From positions 3,853,752-3,917,751 of the forward strand of contig NC_005085.1 in assembly GCF_000007705.1 (NCBI RefSeq): a DNA stretch of 64,000 nucleotides, given 5' to 3'. The stretch is from Chromobacterium violaceum ATCC 12472. GTDB lineage: Bacteria > Pseudomonadota > Gammaproteobacteria > Burkholderiales > Chromobacteriaceae. The notes beneath the pieces were generated by a model. It ran no database searches and was not told where the DNA came from. It was given only the letters and a program-made list of their open reading frames with translations. Shown here piece after piece: positions 16,812-26,553 of this stretch (position 1 is its first letter; every line of letters begins with the position of its first letter). The position numbers were made by a program, and so were the translations under genes.

Positions 16812-18185
16812 GTGGATCACTTGACAAGACACCATTTCCCTGATCAAAGCCAGGACGTGATCAGCGTCTCCTCGCTCAACCGCATGGCGCGGGACCTGCT
16901 GGAAGCAGGCATTCCGCCGGTGTGGATCGGCGGGGAAATCTCCAATCTGACGCTGGCCGCCTCCGGCCACGCCTACTTCTCGCTGAAGGACGGCGGCGCC
17001 CAGATCCGCTGCGTGATGTTCCGCCACAAGCTGTCCCTGCTGCCGTTCCGCCCGCAGGAAGGCATGCAGGTGGAGCTGCGCGGCCAAGTGACGCTGTACG
17101 AGGCCAGGGGCGAATTCCAGATCAATGTCGGCGAGATGCGCGCCGCCGGCCTCGGCAGGCTGTACGAGGCCTTCGAGCGGCTGAAGGCCCGGCTGCAGGC
17201 GGAGGGCCTGTTCGACAACGCGCGCAAGCGCGAGCTGCCCGCCCATCCGGCGGCCATCGGCATCGTCACTTCGCCCGCCGCCGCCGCGCTACGCGACGTG
17301 GTCAGCACGCTGCGCCGCCGCATGCCCGGCATCCCGCTGATTCTCTACCCGACCCAGGTGCAGGGAGAAGGCTCGGCCAGGCAGATCGCCGACGCCCTCC
17401 GCCTGGCCGGCGAGCGGCGCGAGGTCGACGTGCTGATCGTCTGCCGTGGCGGCGGCAGCATCGAAGACCTGTGGTCGTTCAACGAGGAAATCGTCGCTCG
17501 CGCCGTCGCCGCCAGCCCCATCCCCACCGTCAGCGGCGTCGGCCACGAAACCGATTTCACCATCTGCGACTTCGTCGCCGACCGCCGCGCGCCGACGCCG
17601 ACCGCGGCGGCGGAACTGGTATCGCCCAACCGCGAGCACCTGGCCATCCAGCTGGAACAGACCAAGCGCGCGCTGGAGCGCGCCTTGAGCCGGCTATTGA
17701 CGGACAAGACGCAGCAGCTGGACTTCCTCGGCCGCCGCCTGACGCATCCCGGCGCGCGCTTGCAGGTGCAGCGCGAACGGCTGGACGCGTTGTCGAGCGC
17801 GCTTGGGCAGCGCGTCCAGGCTGCCTTCGAGCAAGGCCGCTGGCGGCTGCAACTGGCCGGCACCCGCCTCTCCCGCCACCAACCCGATCTAGACGTGGGC
17901 AAGCAGGCGCTGCGGCAACGGCAGGCCGCGCTGCTGCGCGCCCGCGACCGTCTGCTGGAGCGCCGCGCCCAGCAATTGGCGCAACTGGCCGCCACGCTGA
18001 CCGCGCTCAACCCGGAAGCCGTGCTGGCGCGTGGCTACGCTATCGTGCAGAAGCAGGATGGCCGCGCGGTCAAGAACCCGGCGGAATTGGCTGACCGCGA
18101 AAAAGTGACGCTGCGGCTGGCCGAAGGCAGCGCCGAGGCGCGCATCGAGCACAATCAGGGCGCCCAGGGCCAGTTGCCGTTTTAG
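16812..18185 (+). CDS. xseA: Exodeoxyribonuclease VII large subunit
   Basis: Catalytic subunit of ExoVII, a single-strand DNA exonuclease; 457 aa. The N-terminal OB-fold (ISVSSLNRMARDLLEAG, VWIGGEISN, HAYFSLKDGGAQIRCVMFR) is followed by the catalytic core with IGIVTSPAAAALRD, VCRGGGSIEDLWSFN, VSGVGHETDFTICDFVAD and PTPTAAAELVSP, then a long charged coiled-coil and a C-terminal GYAIVQKQDG block. It starts with GTG at 16812; no strong ribosome binding site is visible, and family length supports this start. The small subunit xseB is not adjacent. Confidence 0.95.
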   Translation: MDHLTRHHFPDQSQDVISVSSLNRMARDLLEAGIPPVWIGGEISNLTLAASGHAYFSLKDGGAQIRCVMFRHKLSLLPFRPQEGMQVELRGQVTLYEARGEFQINVGEMRAAGLGRLYEAFERLKARLQAEGLFDNARKRELPAHPAAIGIVTSPAAAALRDVVSTLRRRMPGIPLILYPTQVQGEGSARQIADALRLAGERREVDVLIVCRGGGSIEDLWSFNEEIVARAVAASPIPTVSGVGHETDFTICDFVADRRAPTPTAAAELVSPNREHLAIQLEQTKRALERALSRLLTDKTQQLDFLGRRLTHPGARLQVQRERLDALSSALGQRVQAAFEQGRWRLQLAGTRLSRHQPDLDVGKQALRQRQAALLRARDRLLERRAQQLAQLAATLTALNPEAVLARGYAIVQKQDGRAVKNPAELADREKVTLRLAEGSAEARIEHNQGAQGQLPF

Positions 18186-18726
18186 CGCTGCGCAAAACCC
18201 CTGATGCTGCGTTGCGCCGACGCGTCGTACGATTTACACCGCCGGCGCGCCTTGCCTCAGGCGCTTCACGGAGATCCGTTAGCGGGTCCTGCGCCCGCTC
18301 CTCCGCCTGCCGCCTTTCCGCATCGGCAACCATTCGAAAAAGACGCCATCGGCGTCTTTTTTCATGTCCCGGCATTCTCTTCATCATTTCAATGCATCTT
18401 ATTTTCATCCAAATAATTCATCGAATATTTATTTAAAACACAGCCAAAATCATAGCCTGTTATTTTATTTTTCCGCGCCATGCTTTTATCAAATCGCGCG
18501 TTTCCTGATCCAGATTAAGCCTTCAGCATTGACGTTATCATGCCGCTTTGCGATCATGCGCCGCAACTCAAGGCCATGCGTCTCTACATCCTTGAATTTA
18601 ATAAATGTCGCCATCGAAATGGTTTTCTTTCCAAGCGAAATCCACACCCCAAGAACGATTTAGCTTAGAAAACAACCGCCGTCCAATGGCGATGCCATTC
18701 AAACTTTCAATGCGAGGACATGAAAA
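18186..18726. other. AT-rich intergenic region upstream of the GG-leader locus
   Basis: 541 bp. The first part holds the xseA terminator. From about 18360 the composition becomes markedly AT-rich compared with the flanking genes, with no credible gene on either strand. It probably carries the promoter of the peptide locus. The shift in base composition is consistent with horizontal acquisition of that locus. Confidence 0.5.
18337..18362 (+). terminator. Terminator of xseA
   Basis: AAAAAGACGCC ATC GGCGTCTTTTTT: a perfect stem with A/T flanks. Confidence 0.8.
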
Positions 18727-18903
18727 ATGAAACCGGATCAAATCAAAACGACTGCTGAATTTGAAAATCAAATGCAGAAAAGCCTGGAGCTGGCCCGCAT
18801 GGTTCGCTTGAGCGTGGAAGAAATGGAAATGATCAGCGGCGGCGCTCAGGAAAATCCGCCGCGCATGACCGGAAAAATCGTATTGCCGCCGGCCAGGCCA
18901 TAA
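18727..18903 (+). CDS. Putative double-glycine-leader precursor peptide 1
   Basis: 58 aa. Residues 1-39 look like a leader: a polar N-terminus, then SLELARMVRLSVEEMEMISGG ending at Gly38-Gly39. This fits the LSxEExExxSGG pattern of leaders cleaved by C39-peptidase ABC exporters (class II bacteriocins and related RiPPs). The predicted 19-residue product AQENPPRMTGKIVLPPARP is Pro-rich, without Cys. A GAGGAC ribosome binding site lies 7 nt upstream. The 19444 peptide has the same block at the same residue numbers. No transporter or modification enzyme is adjacent, so export and function are inference. Confidence 0.7.
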   Translation: MKPDQIKTTAEFENQMQKSLELARMVRLSVEEMEMISGGAQENPPRMTGKIVLPPARP

Positions 18904-18955
18904 ACCGGCCAGCCGTACACCGACATCATCCATTCCGGCATCGACGCGAACCGAT

Positions 18956-19405
18956 ATGAAAAACGATCAGACCCGGCTGTGTCCCAGCTCAACCTTCGAG
19001 GGTGAAGGCAATATGGTGTTCGGCATTGTCGGCGGCAGCGCGCGGCAGCGCCGCGTGATCTATCTGAAGCAGATGCTGCCGGCCAACCAGATAGATCGCG
19101 CCAGGCTGGAAGACATCGCGCCGGAAGAAGTATTCCGCACCGCCGGCCCTTGCGCCAAAAGCCAGTGCGCCCATCACGACAACGCCGCTGCGCGCTGCAC
19201 GCTGGCCGAACGCGTGGTGGCCGCGGCGGCCGAGGTGGTCGACCGGCTGGCTTATTGCGCGATACGCCCCCGCTGCATGTGGTGGAGCCAGCACGGCCGG
19301 GATGCCTGCGCGCGCTGTCCGCAGGTGGTGTCCATCGATCGCCAGCCGGACGAAGCCATCGCCCAGGCCCGGATGCCGCCCGGATCCGCCTCGGCCGGCT
19401 GTTGA
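18956..19405 (+). CDS. Cys-rich protein between two GG-leader peptides
   Basis: 149 aa with nine Cys. The core spacing is C66-x4-C71-x9-C81-x19-C101-x5-C107-x10-C118-x2-C121, in the segment GPCAKSQC ... CAIRPRCMWW ... ACARCPQVV. Such spacing suggests zinc or an iron-sulfur cluster. The N-terminal part (to about residue 60) is soluble; there is no signal peptide or membrane helix. I do not recognise the family. It starts 52 bp after peptide 1 and ends 38 bp before peptide 2 on the same strand, so it most likely acts on or with these peptides (regulator, chaperone or modification component). The ribosome binding site is weak. Confidence 0.7.
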   Translation: MKNDQTRLCPSSTFEGEGNMVFGIVGGSARQRRVIYLKQMLPANQIDRARLEDIAPEEVFRTAGPCAKSQCAHHDNAAARCTLAERVVAAAAEVVDRLAYCAIRPRCMWWSQHGRDACARCPQVVSIDRQPDEAIAQARMPPGSASAGC

Positions 19406-19443
19406 AGCCTTTCAAGCCATCGCTCAGAAAAGAAAGAATCGAT

Positions 19444-19635
19444 ATGAAAGCAACCCAAACCCTGCAACGCTCGGAATGGAACGCCCAATTGGACCGCAGC
19501 CTGGAAATCGCCCGGATGGTGCGGCTGAGCGCCGAGGAGATCGAGTGCGTGTCAGGCGGCCAAGACAACAATGGCCCCGCCACCGGCTTCGTGCCGCGCA
19601 AGCCGCCGACAACAGGTTTTGTTCCCCAATCCTAA
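19444..19635 (+). CDS. Putative double-glycine-leader precursor peptide 2
   Basis: 63 aa. The leader block SLEIARMVRLSAEEIECVSGG aligns without gaps with peptide 1, again ending at Gly38-Gly39. The predicted 24-residue product contains a near-repeat, ATGFVPRKPP then TTGFVPQS, so two TGFVP units. Peptide 1 has the similar TGKIVLPP. An AAGAAAG ribosome binding site precedes the ATG. The conserved leader with divergent repeat-bearing cores is the hallmark of a precursor peptide family. The end product and any modifications are unknown. Confidence 0.7.
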   Translation: MKATQTLQRSEWNAQLDRSLEIARMVRLSAEEIECVSGGQDNNGPATGFVPRKPPTTGFVPQS

Positions 19636-19654
19636 GGGGCCCACTGCCATGGAA

Positions 19655-19680
19655 AAGGCCGCTCCAGATGGAGCGGCCTT
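19655..19680. terminator. Bidirectional terminator between the peptide locus and ispH
   Basis: AAGGCCGCTCC AGAT GGAGCGGCCTT. Followed by TTTTCC on the minus strand (ispH side); it also lies right after the peptide 2 stop on the plus strand. Confidence 0.65.
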
Positions 19681-19702
19681 GGCTTTGGCGATAAAACCCG
19701 CG

Positions 19703-20638
19703 TCAGAACAGCGGGCGCAGCGCCGGAGGCAGCGCGAACACCGTGCTCTCCTCTACGCCGGGCAGCTCGGTGACCTGGGTGACGTCGAAAGCCTTGATGC
19801 GGTCTATCACCGCCTGCACCAGCACTTCCGGCGCGCTGGCGCCGGCGGTGACGCCGACGCGGCGCTTGCCGGCGAACCATTCGGGCTCCAGCAGGCTGGC
19901 GTTGTCCACCATGTAGGCGTCCACGCCCTTCAGCGCCGCCACTTCGCGCAAGCGGTTGGAGTTGGAGCTGTTGGGCGAGCCCACCACCACCACGATATCG
20001 CACTGGTCGGCCAGCAGCTTCACCGCGTCCTGGCGGTTCTGCGTCGCGTAGCAGATGTCGTCCTTCTTCGGGCTGTGGATGTTGGGGAAGCGGGCCTTCA
20101 GCGCGGCGATGATGTCGCGGGTCTCGTCCACCGACAGCGTGGTCTGGCTGACGTAGGACAGCTGGTCCTCGTTGACCACCCGCAGCGTGGCCACATCGTC
20201 CACGGTCTGCACCAGGTAGATGCCGGCATCCACCTGGCCCATCGTGCCTTCCACTTCCGGGTGCCCGGCGTGGCCGATCATGATGATTTCCATGCCGGCC
20301 TTGTTCATCCGTTTCACTTCGACGTGCACCTTGGTCACCAAGGGACAGGTGGCGTCGAATACGGTCAGACCCAGCGCCTCGGCCTCGGCGCGCACCGACA
20401 GCGGCACGCCGTGCGCGGAATAGATCAGCGTGCTGCCGGGGGGCACGTCCTTCAATTCCTCGATGAACACCGCGCCCTTGCCGCGCAGGTCGTCCACCAC
20501 AAAACGGTTGTGCACCACTTCGTGGCGCACGTAGATGGGGGCGCCGTAAAGTTCGATCGCGCGCTCGACGATGGCGATGGCCCGGTCCACGCCGGCGCAG
20601 AAGCCGCGCGGGTTGGCGAGCATGATGGTCTTCGTCAT
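19703..20638 (-). CDS. ispH: 4-hydroxy-3-methylbut-2-enyl diphosphate reductase
   Basis: Last enzyme of the MEP isoprenoid pathway, an iron-sulfur protein of 311 aa producing IPP and DMAPP. Cluster cysteines lie in [13 protein letters not shown] (N-terminal), [12 protein letters not shown] and [20 protein letters not shown] and [14 protein letters not shown] are conserved. It is the last gene of the ribF-ileS-lspA-ispH operon, a common proteobacterial order. Confidence 0.97.
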   Translation of the reverse strand: MTKTIMLANPRGFCAGVDRAIAIVERAIELYGAPIYVRHEVVHNRFVVDDLRGKGAVFIEELKDVPPGSTLIYSAHGVPLSVRAEAEALGLTVFDATCPLVTKVHVEVKRMNKAGMEIIMIGHAGHPEVEGTMGQVDAGIYLVQTVDDVATLRVVNEDQLSYVSQTTLSVDETRDIIAALKARFPNIHSPKKDDICYATQNRQDAVKLLADQCDIVVVVGSPNSSNSNRLREVAALKGVDAYMVDNASLLEPEWFAGKRRVGVTAGASAPEVLVQAVIDRIKAFDVTQVTELPGVEESTVFALPPALRPLF

Positions 20639-20729
20639 CCGTATTTCCTCAATCAGGCCAGGGCCTTGCCCGGCGAATGCGCGAATGGCCCGCCAAGCGG
20701 GCCATCGCAGGTGCTGTTCCCCGCCCTTT

Positions 20730-21230
20730 TCAGCGCGAGGGCTTCTTCATGCTGTCCGCCACCATCAGCGCCGCGCCGACGCAGATGAAGGAATCGGCCA
20801 GGTTGAACGCCGGGTAGTACCACTCGTTGTAATAGTGGACCATGATGAAGTCGATCACGTGGCCATAGGCCAGGCGGTCGATCACATTGCCCAGCGCGCC
20901 GCCCATGATGAAGGCCGCGGCCAGGTTCATCAGGCCGGAAAAGCGCCGCTTGACGATGTTCCAGCCCAGCCAGCCTGACACGGCGAAGGCCAGGATGGTG
21001 AACAGATACTTCTGCCAGCCGCCGGCGTCGTGCAGGAAGCTGAACGCCGCGCCGGGATTGTAGACCAGGGTGAAGTTGAAGAACCCCTCCACCACCGGCC
21101 GGATTTCGCCGTACTGGAAACGGCTGTTGAAATACAGCTTGCTGATCTGGTCCAGTACGATCACCAGGGCCGCCAGCGCGAACCATTTTGGCCAGCCGCG
21201 GGCGCCAGGCATAGTCATTGCAGAATCCAT
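20730..21230 (-). CDS. lspA: Lipoprotein signal peptidase (signal peptidase II)
   Basis: Inner-membrane aspartyl protease that cleaves the signal peptide of diacylated prolipoproteins, 166 aa with four helices. Catalytic Asp are in [16 protein letters not shown] and [18 protein letters not shown] is the other conserved block. Three Met near the start (positions 1, 5 and 7) are all possible and none has a clear ribosome binding site. It lies between ileS and ispH in one operon; its substrates include the lipoproteins encoded at 13.3, 33.9 and 35.3 kb. Confidence 0.95.
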   Translation of the reverse strand: MDSAMTMPGARGWPKWFALAALVIVLDQISKLYFNSRFQYGEIRPVVEGFFNFTLVYNPGAAFSFLHDAGGWQKYLFTILAFAVSGWLGWNIVKRRFSGLMNLAAAFIMGGALGNVIDRLAYGHVIDFIMVHYYNEWYYPAFNLADSFICVGAALMVADSMKKPSR

Positions 21231-21281
21231 CTGTCGGTATCCATGGGCAGACGGGGCCGCCGCAGCGGCCCCGGCGAATGG

Positions 21282-24059
21282 TCAGGCGTAGCGGCGCGGC
21301 TCGCCCTGGCCATCCAGATTGTCGACGCAGCGGCCGCAGACGGCGCCATGGCCGGCGTGGCTGCCCACGTCGGCGCGGTAGTGCCAGCAACGGTCGCACT
21401 TGCCGTGCGCGGACGGTGAAACGCGGATCGCCACCTCGCCTGCCTCGCGCACATCAGCCTTGGACACGATCAGCACGAACTTAAGTTCCTCGCCCAGGCT
21501 GGCCAGATGGCGGGCCAGCTCGGCCGGCGCGTCGATTTCCACCTCGGCCTGCAGCGAGGAGCCCAGCTTGTCGGCGCTGCGCAGCGCCTCGATTTCCTTG
21601 TTGACCGCGGCGCGCAGCTCGCGGATGGCCTGCCACTTGGAAGACAGCGCGGCCTCGCGCTCCACGGTCTGGGCCGGGAACTCGTGCCAGATGTGATACA
21701 GCGTCGACTCTTCCTCGCTGTCCACCAGCACGTTCCACGCCTCGTCGGCGGTGAAGCACAGAATCGGCGCCACCATCAGCAGCAGGCTGCGGGTGATGTG
21801 GTACAGCGCGGTCTGCGCGCTGCGGCGGGCATGGCTGTCGGCCTTGGTGGTGTACAGGCGGTCCTTGATCACGTCCAGATAGAACGCGCCCAGGTCTTCC
21901 GAACAGTAGCCGACCACTTCCTGCACCACGTGATGGAAGGCGTAGCGGGAATACAGCTCGCCCACCACCTTCTCCTGCACCTCGCGGGCGCGCAGCAGCG
22001 CGTACTGGTCCATTTCCACCATATTGGCCAGCGGCACGACGTGTTCCAGCGGATCGAAATCCGACAGGTTGGACAGCAGGAAGCGGATGGTGTTGCGCAG
22101 ACGGCGATAGCTTTCCGTGGTGCGCTTCAGAATCTCCTGCGACAGCGACATGTCGCCGGAGTAATCGGCGCTGGCCACCCACAGGCGCAGGATGTCCGCG
22201 CCCAGCGTGCCGCAGATTTCCTCCGGCGCGATGCCGTTGCCCTTGGACTTGGACATCTTGTAGCCCTTGTCGTCCACGGTGAAGCCGTGGGTCAGGAGCT
22301 GCTTGTACGGCGCGCGGCCGATGGTGGCGCAACCGGTCTTCAGCGACGACTGGAACCAGCCGCGGTGCTGGTCCGAGCCTTCCAGATACAGGTCGGCCGG
22401 CCAGGCCAGTTCCGGGCGCTGCTTCAGCACCGCGAAATGGGTGGCGCCGGAGTCGAACCACACATCCAGCGTGTCGGTCAGCTTGCGGTATTGCTCGGCC
22501 TCTTCGCCCAGCAGTTCCTTGGCGTCCAGGCTGAACCAGGCCTCGATGCCCTGCTGCTCGATGCGCAGCGCCACTTCCTCCAGCAGCTGGGCGGAGCGCG
22601 GGTGCAGCTCGCCGCTTTCCTTGTGGATGAAGAACGTCATCGGCACGCCCCAGTTGCGCTGGCGCGACACGCACCAGTCGGGGCTGTTCTTGATCATCGC
22701 GTCCAGGCGGGCGCGCCCCCAGGACGGGAAGAACTCGGTGGCGTCGACGGCGCGCTGGCTGACTTCGCGCAGCGTCTCGCCGCCGTTGGCCTTGCGGTCC
22801 ATGCTGATGAACCATTGCGGCGTGGCGCGGAAAATGATCGGGGTCTTGTGGCGCCAGCAATGCGGGTAGCTATGCTCCAGCTTGGACTTGTGCACCAGCG
22901 AGCCGTGCGACTCCAGCGTTTCGATCACGCGCGGGTTGGCGTCCCATACCAGCATGCCGGCGAACAGCTCGGTCGTGCTCTTGTAGCGGCCGTCGTCGGC
23001 CACCGGGTTGGCGATCGGCAGCTTGTACTGCAGGCCGGCCTGGAAGTCTTCCAGGCCATGGGCCGGCGCGGTGTGCACCAGGCCGGTGCCGGCGTCGGTG
23101 GTGACGTGATCGCCCAGGATCACCGGCACTTGGCGGCCATAGAACGGGTGCTGCAGCTGGAGCAGTTCCAGCGCCTGGCCCTTGGCTTCGCCCAGCACGC
23201 GGTATGTTTCGACGCCGTAGCGCTTCATCGCCGATTCGACCAGATCCTTGCCCAGGATCAGCTTGCCCTTGGGGGTGTCGACCAGCTGGTAATCCAGATT
23301 GGCGCCGGCGGCGACCGCCTGGTTGGCCGGCAGCGTCCACGGCGTGGTGGTCCAGATCACGGCCATCGCGCCGGCGGCGTCCGCGCCGAATGCGGCGGAG
23401 GCCTTGTCGGTGTCGACCACCTTGAAGCCGACGTCGATCGCCGGCGACACCTTGTCTTCGTATTCGACTTCGGCCTCGGCCAGCGAGGAGCCGCACTCGA
23501 TGCACCAGTGCACCGGCTTCTCGCCCTTGGTCAGGTAGCCGTTCTCATGGATCTTGCCGAGGGTGCGGACGATGTCGGCCTCGGTCTTGAAATCCATGGT
23601 CAGATAGGGATTGTCCCAATCGCCGAGCACACCCAAGCGGATGAAGCCCTTCTTCTGGCGGGCCACCTGCTCCTTGGCGTATTCGCGGCACAATTCGCGG
23701 AACTTGGCGGCCGGGATGTCCTTGCCGTGCAGTTTTTCCACCATCAGCTCGATCGGCAGGCCGTGGCAGTCCCAGCCCGGCACGTAGGGGGCGTCGAAGC
23801 CGGCCAGCGTCTTGGAGCGGACGATGATGTCCTTCAGCACCTTGTTGACCGCGTGGCCCAGGTGGATGTCGTTGTTGGCGTACGGCGGGCCATCGTGCAG
23901 GATGAACTTGGGACGGCCGGCGGCAAGCTTGCGCAGCTTTTCGTAGCGCTTTTCCTCTTGCCAGCGCTTGACCCAGGCCGGTTCGCGTTTGGCCAGATCC
24001 CCGCGCATGGCGAAGGGTGTATCCAGCAGGTTTACGGTTTTACGATAATCGATGCTCAT
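21282..24059 (-). CDS. ileS: Isoleucyl-tRNA synthetase
   Basis: Class I aminoacyl-tRNA synthetase of 925 aa. The HIGH motif is in [16 protein letters not shown] (about residue 66) and KMSKS in [25 protein letters not shown] belongs to the editing domain. The C-terminal zinc site CDRCWHY ... CGRCVDN is typical of the bacterial, mupirocin-sensitive class. Its start overlaps the ribF stop by 4 bp. Confidence 0.98.
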   Translation of the reverse strand: MSIDYRKTVNLLDTPFAMRGDLAKREPAWVKRWQEEKRYEKLRKLAAGRPKFILHDGPPYANNDIHLGHAVNKVLKDIIVRSKTLAGFDAPYVPGWDCHGLPIELMVEKLHGKDIPAAKFRELCREYAKEQVARQKKGFIRLGVLGDWDNPYLTMDFKTEADIVRTLGKIHENGYLTKGEKPVHWCIECGSSLAEAEVEYEDKVSPAIDVGFKVVDTDKASAAFGADAAGAMAVIWTTTPWTLPANQAVAAGANLDYQLVDTPKGKLILGKDLVESAMKRYGVETYRVLGEAKGQALELLQLQHPFYGRQVPVILGDHVTTDAGTGLVHTAPAHGLEDFQAGLQYKLPIANPVADDGRYKSTTELFAGMLVWDANPRVIETLESHGSLVHKSKLEHSYPHCWRHKTPIIFRATPQWFISMDRKANGGETLREVSQRAVDATEFFPSWGRARLDAMIKNSPDWCVSRQRNWGVPMTFFIHKESGELHPRSAQLLEEVALRIEQQGIEAWFSLDAKELLGEEAEQYRKLTDTLDVWFDSGATHFAVLKQRPELAWPADLYLEGSDQHRGWFQSSLKTGCATIGRAPYKQLLTHGFTVDDKGYKMSKSKGNGIAPEEICGTLGADILRLWVASADYSGDMSLSQEILKRTTESYRRLRNTIRFLLSNLSDFDPLEHVVPLANMVEMDQYALLRAREVQEKVVGELYSRYAFHHVVQEVVGYCSEDLGAFYLDVIKDRLYTTKADSHARRSAQTALYHITRSLLLMVAPILCFTADEAWNVLVDSEEESTLYHIWHEFPAQTVEREAALSSKWQAIRELRAAVNKEIEALRSADKLGSSLQAEVEIDAPAELARHLASLGEELKFVLIVSKADVREAGEVAIRVSPSAHGKCDRCWHYRADVGSHAGHGAVCGRCVDNLDGQGEPRRYA

Positions 24060-24991
24060 GCCTGCTCTCGCTGCAAACTTGTCAAATAGGTCTTGGCGCT
24101 GGCCGCGTCGCGTTCGATCTGCGCCACCAGCGTCGCCAAATCATCATAGCGCGCTTCATCGCGCAACTTTTTCAGGAAACGCACTGTCAGCCGCTGGCCG
24201 TACAGATCGCCCGAGAAATCGAACAGGTGCACTTCCAGCTTGTAATCCGGCGTGTCGCTGACCGTCGGATTCAATCCCAGGCTGGCCACGCCGCCCAGGC
24301 GGCCGCCCGGAGTATCGACCTCCACCACGAATACGCCCTGCAGCGCCGGTTTCAAATGCGGCAAATGGATGTTGGCGGTGGGAAAGCCTATCGTGCGTCC
24401 CAACTTCTTGCCATGCATCACCTTGCCCGATATCCGGTACACGCCGCCCAGCAAGGCATTGGCCGAGTCCAGATCGCCCGCGCCCAATCGCTCGCGCACC
24501 AGCGTGCTGGAAGCGCGCTCGCCTTTGACCAGCACCGACGGCATCGCCTCCGTGGCGAAACGCGGACAGGAAGCCAGCAGCTCGAAATCGCCCTTCCGTC
24601 CGGAGCCGAACTGGAAATCGTCGCCGATCAGCAGATAGCGGGTGTTCAACTCCGTCACCAGCACCTGATCGACGAAATCCCTTGCCGGCATATTGGAAAA
24701 GCTGTGGTTGAAGCGGTAGACAAACACATAATCAACCAGCCCCAGCTCTTCCAGCAAGGAGAACTTGTCGCGCAAGGTCGACAAACGCGCCGGCGGATTG
24801 GCGCGGACGAAAAACTCGCGCGGGTGCGGTTCGAAGGTCAGCAAGGCTGTCGGCAGCTCGCGGGCGCGCGCCTCCGCGCGCAGACGCTCCAGCATGCGCC
24901 GGTGGCCCTGATGCACGCCATCGAAATTGCCGATGGTCAACGCGCATCCAGGCAGGCCGAAACGGCGCGGGTCCCCCAGAAATACCTGCAT
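24056..24991 (-). CDS. ribF: Bifunctional riboflavin kinase / FAD synthetase
   Basis: Makes FMN and FAD from riboflavin; 311 aa. The N-terminal adenylyltransferase domain has [17 protein letters not shown] and [11 protein letters not shown]. The C-terminal kinase domain has [24 protein letters not shown]. First gene of the operon with ileS, lspA and ispH. Confidence 0.96.
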   Translation of the reverse strand: MQVFLGDPRRFGLPGCALTIGNFDGVHQGHRRMLERLRAEARARELPTALLTFEPHPREFFVRANPPARLSTLRDKFSLLEELGLVDYVFVYRFNHSFSNMPARDFVDQVLVTELNTRYLLIGDDFQFGSGRKGDFELLASCPRFATEAMPSVLVKGERASSTLVRERLGAGDLDSANALLGGVYRISGKVMHGKKLGRTIGFPTANIHLPHLKPALQGVFVVEVDTPGGRLGGVASLGLNPTVSDTPDYKLEVHLFDFSGDLYGQRLTVRFLKKLRDEARYDDLATLVAQIERDAASAKTYLTSLQREQA

Positions 24992-25075
24992 TCGCTGTCT
25001 TTACATACGTCCCGAAACCTTCGATTGTAGCCGCCAGCAAGCGATAGCGTCCAGCCATGATCCCGCGCGGAGGCA

Positions 25076-25109
25076 AACAAAAAGCCCCGCGGATCGCGGG
25101 GCTTTTTTT
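25076..25109 (-). terminator. Terminator of rmpM
   Basis: AAAAAGCCCCGCGGATCGCGGGGCTTTTTTT, a strong symmetrical terminator between the rmpM stop and the 5' end of the ribF operon. Confidence 0.85.
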
Positions 25110-25123
25110 GCGCCGAGCAACGA

Positions 25124-25804
25124 TTAGTTGCCGGACTTCTCTACCACGGACTCTTTAACAGCGTCGATGGTCACTTCTACGCGGCGGTCAGACTCGATGC
25201 AAGCCTTGATTTCGGCGTTTTGCTTCTTGTTCTTCGCGTATTTCGGGAACTTGGCCTTGCACTCTTCGGTCATCTTGGCTTCAGCCTTGCCCTTGCCGAT
25301 GGAGGTCACTTTCTCGGCCGGCACACCAGCGTTCACGAAGTAAGCCTTGACAGCGTCAGCGCGGTTTTGCGACAGCGCGTTGTTCAGCTTGTCGGAACCC
25401 ATGAAGTCGGTGTAACCGTCAACTTCAACACCGTTCAGGTAGCCCTTGCCGGCGTGAGCCTTCAGCTTGGCAACCAGCGGATCCAGTTCGTTCTTGGCGT
25501 CAGCGCGCAGAACGGACTTGTTGAAGTCGAACAGAACCTTGGCGGACAGGGTCACTTTTTCCTTCACGGAAACCAGGGCCGGCTTCGGAGCTTCGGCAAC
25601 CGGCTTGGCGGCTTCGCGGTCGCCACACTCAACCAGGCCGTCCTTGGCCTTGTCGAAGTAGGTGGTCTTCCAGCATTCGCCGTAGCTGTTGCGGGTCACT
25701 GCGTCAGTGGATTGGTCAACGGCATAACCCGGTTTGGCAGCAAAAGCGCTAGCAGAAACCAACAGGGCGGCAACCAGTGCGCTCAGTTTCAGCTGTTTAG
25801 TCAT
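25124..25804 (-). CDS. rmpM: OmpA-family outer-membrane/periplasmic protein, RmpM-like
   Basis: 226 aa. Signal peptide of about 22 residues (MTKQLKLSALVAALLVSASAFA), then a short block NSYGECWKTTYFDKAKDGLVECGD very like neisserial RmpM (class 4 protein), a Pro/Ala linker, and an OmpA peptidoglycan-binding domain with VEVDGYTDFMGSDKLNNALSQNRA. RmpM tethers porin complexes to peptidoglycan and has no N-terminal beta-barrel, as here. It is preceded by an excellent sigma-70 promoter and followed by a strong terminator, consistent with very high expression. Codons look strongly biased. Confidence 0.92.
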   Translation of the reverse strand: MTKQLKLSALVAALLVSASAFAAKPGYAVDQSTDAVTRNSYGECWKTTYFDKAKDGLVECGDREAAKPVAEAPKPALVSVKEKVTLSAKVLFDFNKSVLRADAKNELDPLVAKLKAHAGKGYLNGVEVDGYTDFMGSDKLNNALSQNRADAVKAYFVNAGVPAEKVTSIGKGKAEAKMTEECKAKFPKYAKNKKQNAEIKACIESDRRVEVTIDAVKESVVEKSGN

Positions 25805-25924
25805 GTTATTCCCTCTTTAATCTATAAAATGGGTAGCAATGCGGGCTGACGCAAAGACCACGCGAACTAAGTTGACTGCAAACATCAGGGATGGCTACAT
25901 GCTGTGTTGATGCAGTTAACCCGC

Positions 25925-25953
25925 ACTATAGGAATGCTGCAACACCATGTCAA
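25925..25953 (-). promoter_or_regulatory. Sigma-70 promoter of rmpM
   Basis: On the minus strand TTGACA, a 17-nt spacer and TATAGT: a perfect -35 and near-perfect -10. It leaves an untranslated leader of about 115 nt before the rmpM start. Confidence 0.85.
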
Positions 25954-26043
25954 CACAGCGTCGGGCGCTTTGTCGCGTTAGCGTTGCATAAATACATCAC
26001 ATTTTTCTGATTATACCAGAAGCTGTATCTCTGATGCGACACA

Positions 26044-26553
26044 TTACGGTCTTGTGACGCGCCGGCGAAACAGTGGCAGCGGCTGCCTGTACGTAACCTG
26101 ATAGCTTTCACTAAAAGTATTGTAATAATCGCCATCATTCAGCGATTTGCCGTCCTTGACTAGGAAGGCATCGAAACCGACCTGCCACAAGGGCCGGATC
26201 AGATCCGCCCAGACATCCCCCACCGCCCGCAGCTCGCCGGCGTAATCATAGCGCTCGCGCAACAGCCTGGCGAGGCTATAGCCCCGCCCATCGGTGAAGG
26301 CGGGAAAGTCGACCGCGATCAAGGCCAGCTCGGCCAGGTAAGGCTGCAGCTTCGCCGGATCGTCGTCAGGCGACAGGCAGACGCCGACGCCGCCCGCGCG
26401 GGCGCGCCAACCATCCGCATCGGCCAGCCAGCTCGCCAGCGGCACGATCACGTCCTCGGAGGGGTCCGCCGCCGGCAGCGCGCCGCTCTCATCCGGGCGC
26501 AACAGCCTCCAGGCATCGGCCTGCAAGCGGCCATCCTTAATGAACTGGGGCAT
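26044..26553 (-). CDS. DUF934 protein of the sulfite reductase operon
   Basis: 169 aa, soluble. DUF934 proteins are found next to cysI/cysH in many proteobacteria and are thought to assist sulfite reduction, though no reaction is proven. Seen: WLADADGWRARAGGVGVCLSPDDD, then IAVDFPAFTDGRGYSLARLLRERY, a block characteristic of the family. Its start overlaps the cysI end by 17 bp, so it is translated from the same message. No cysJ flavoprotein gene is present nearby. Confidence 0.88.
   Translation of the reverse strand: MPQFIKDGRLQADAWRLLRPDESGALPAADPSEDVIVPLASWLADADGWRARAGGVGVCLSPDDDPAKLQPYLAELALIAVDFPAFTDGRGYSLARLLRERYDYAGELRAVGDVWADLIRPLWQVGFDAFLVKDGKSLNDGDYYNTFSESYQVTYRQPLPLFRRRVTRP

Noticed and set aside
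18364..18663. 99-residue frame in the AT-rich region before the peptide locus
   Set aside because: No ribosome binding site, composition unlike a protein, and several stop-prone AT stretches; treated as chance.
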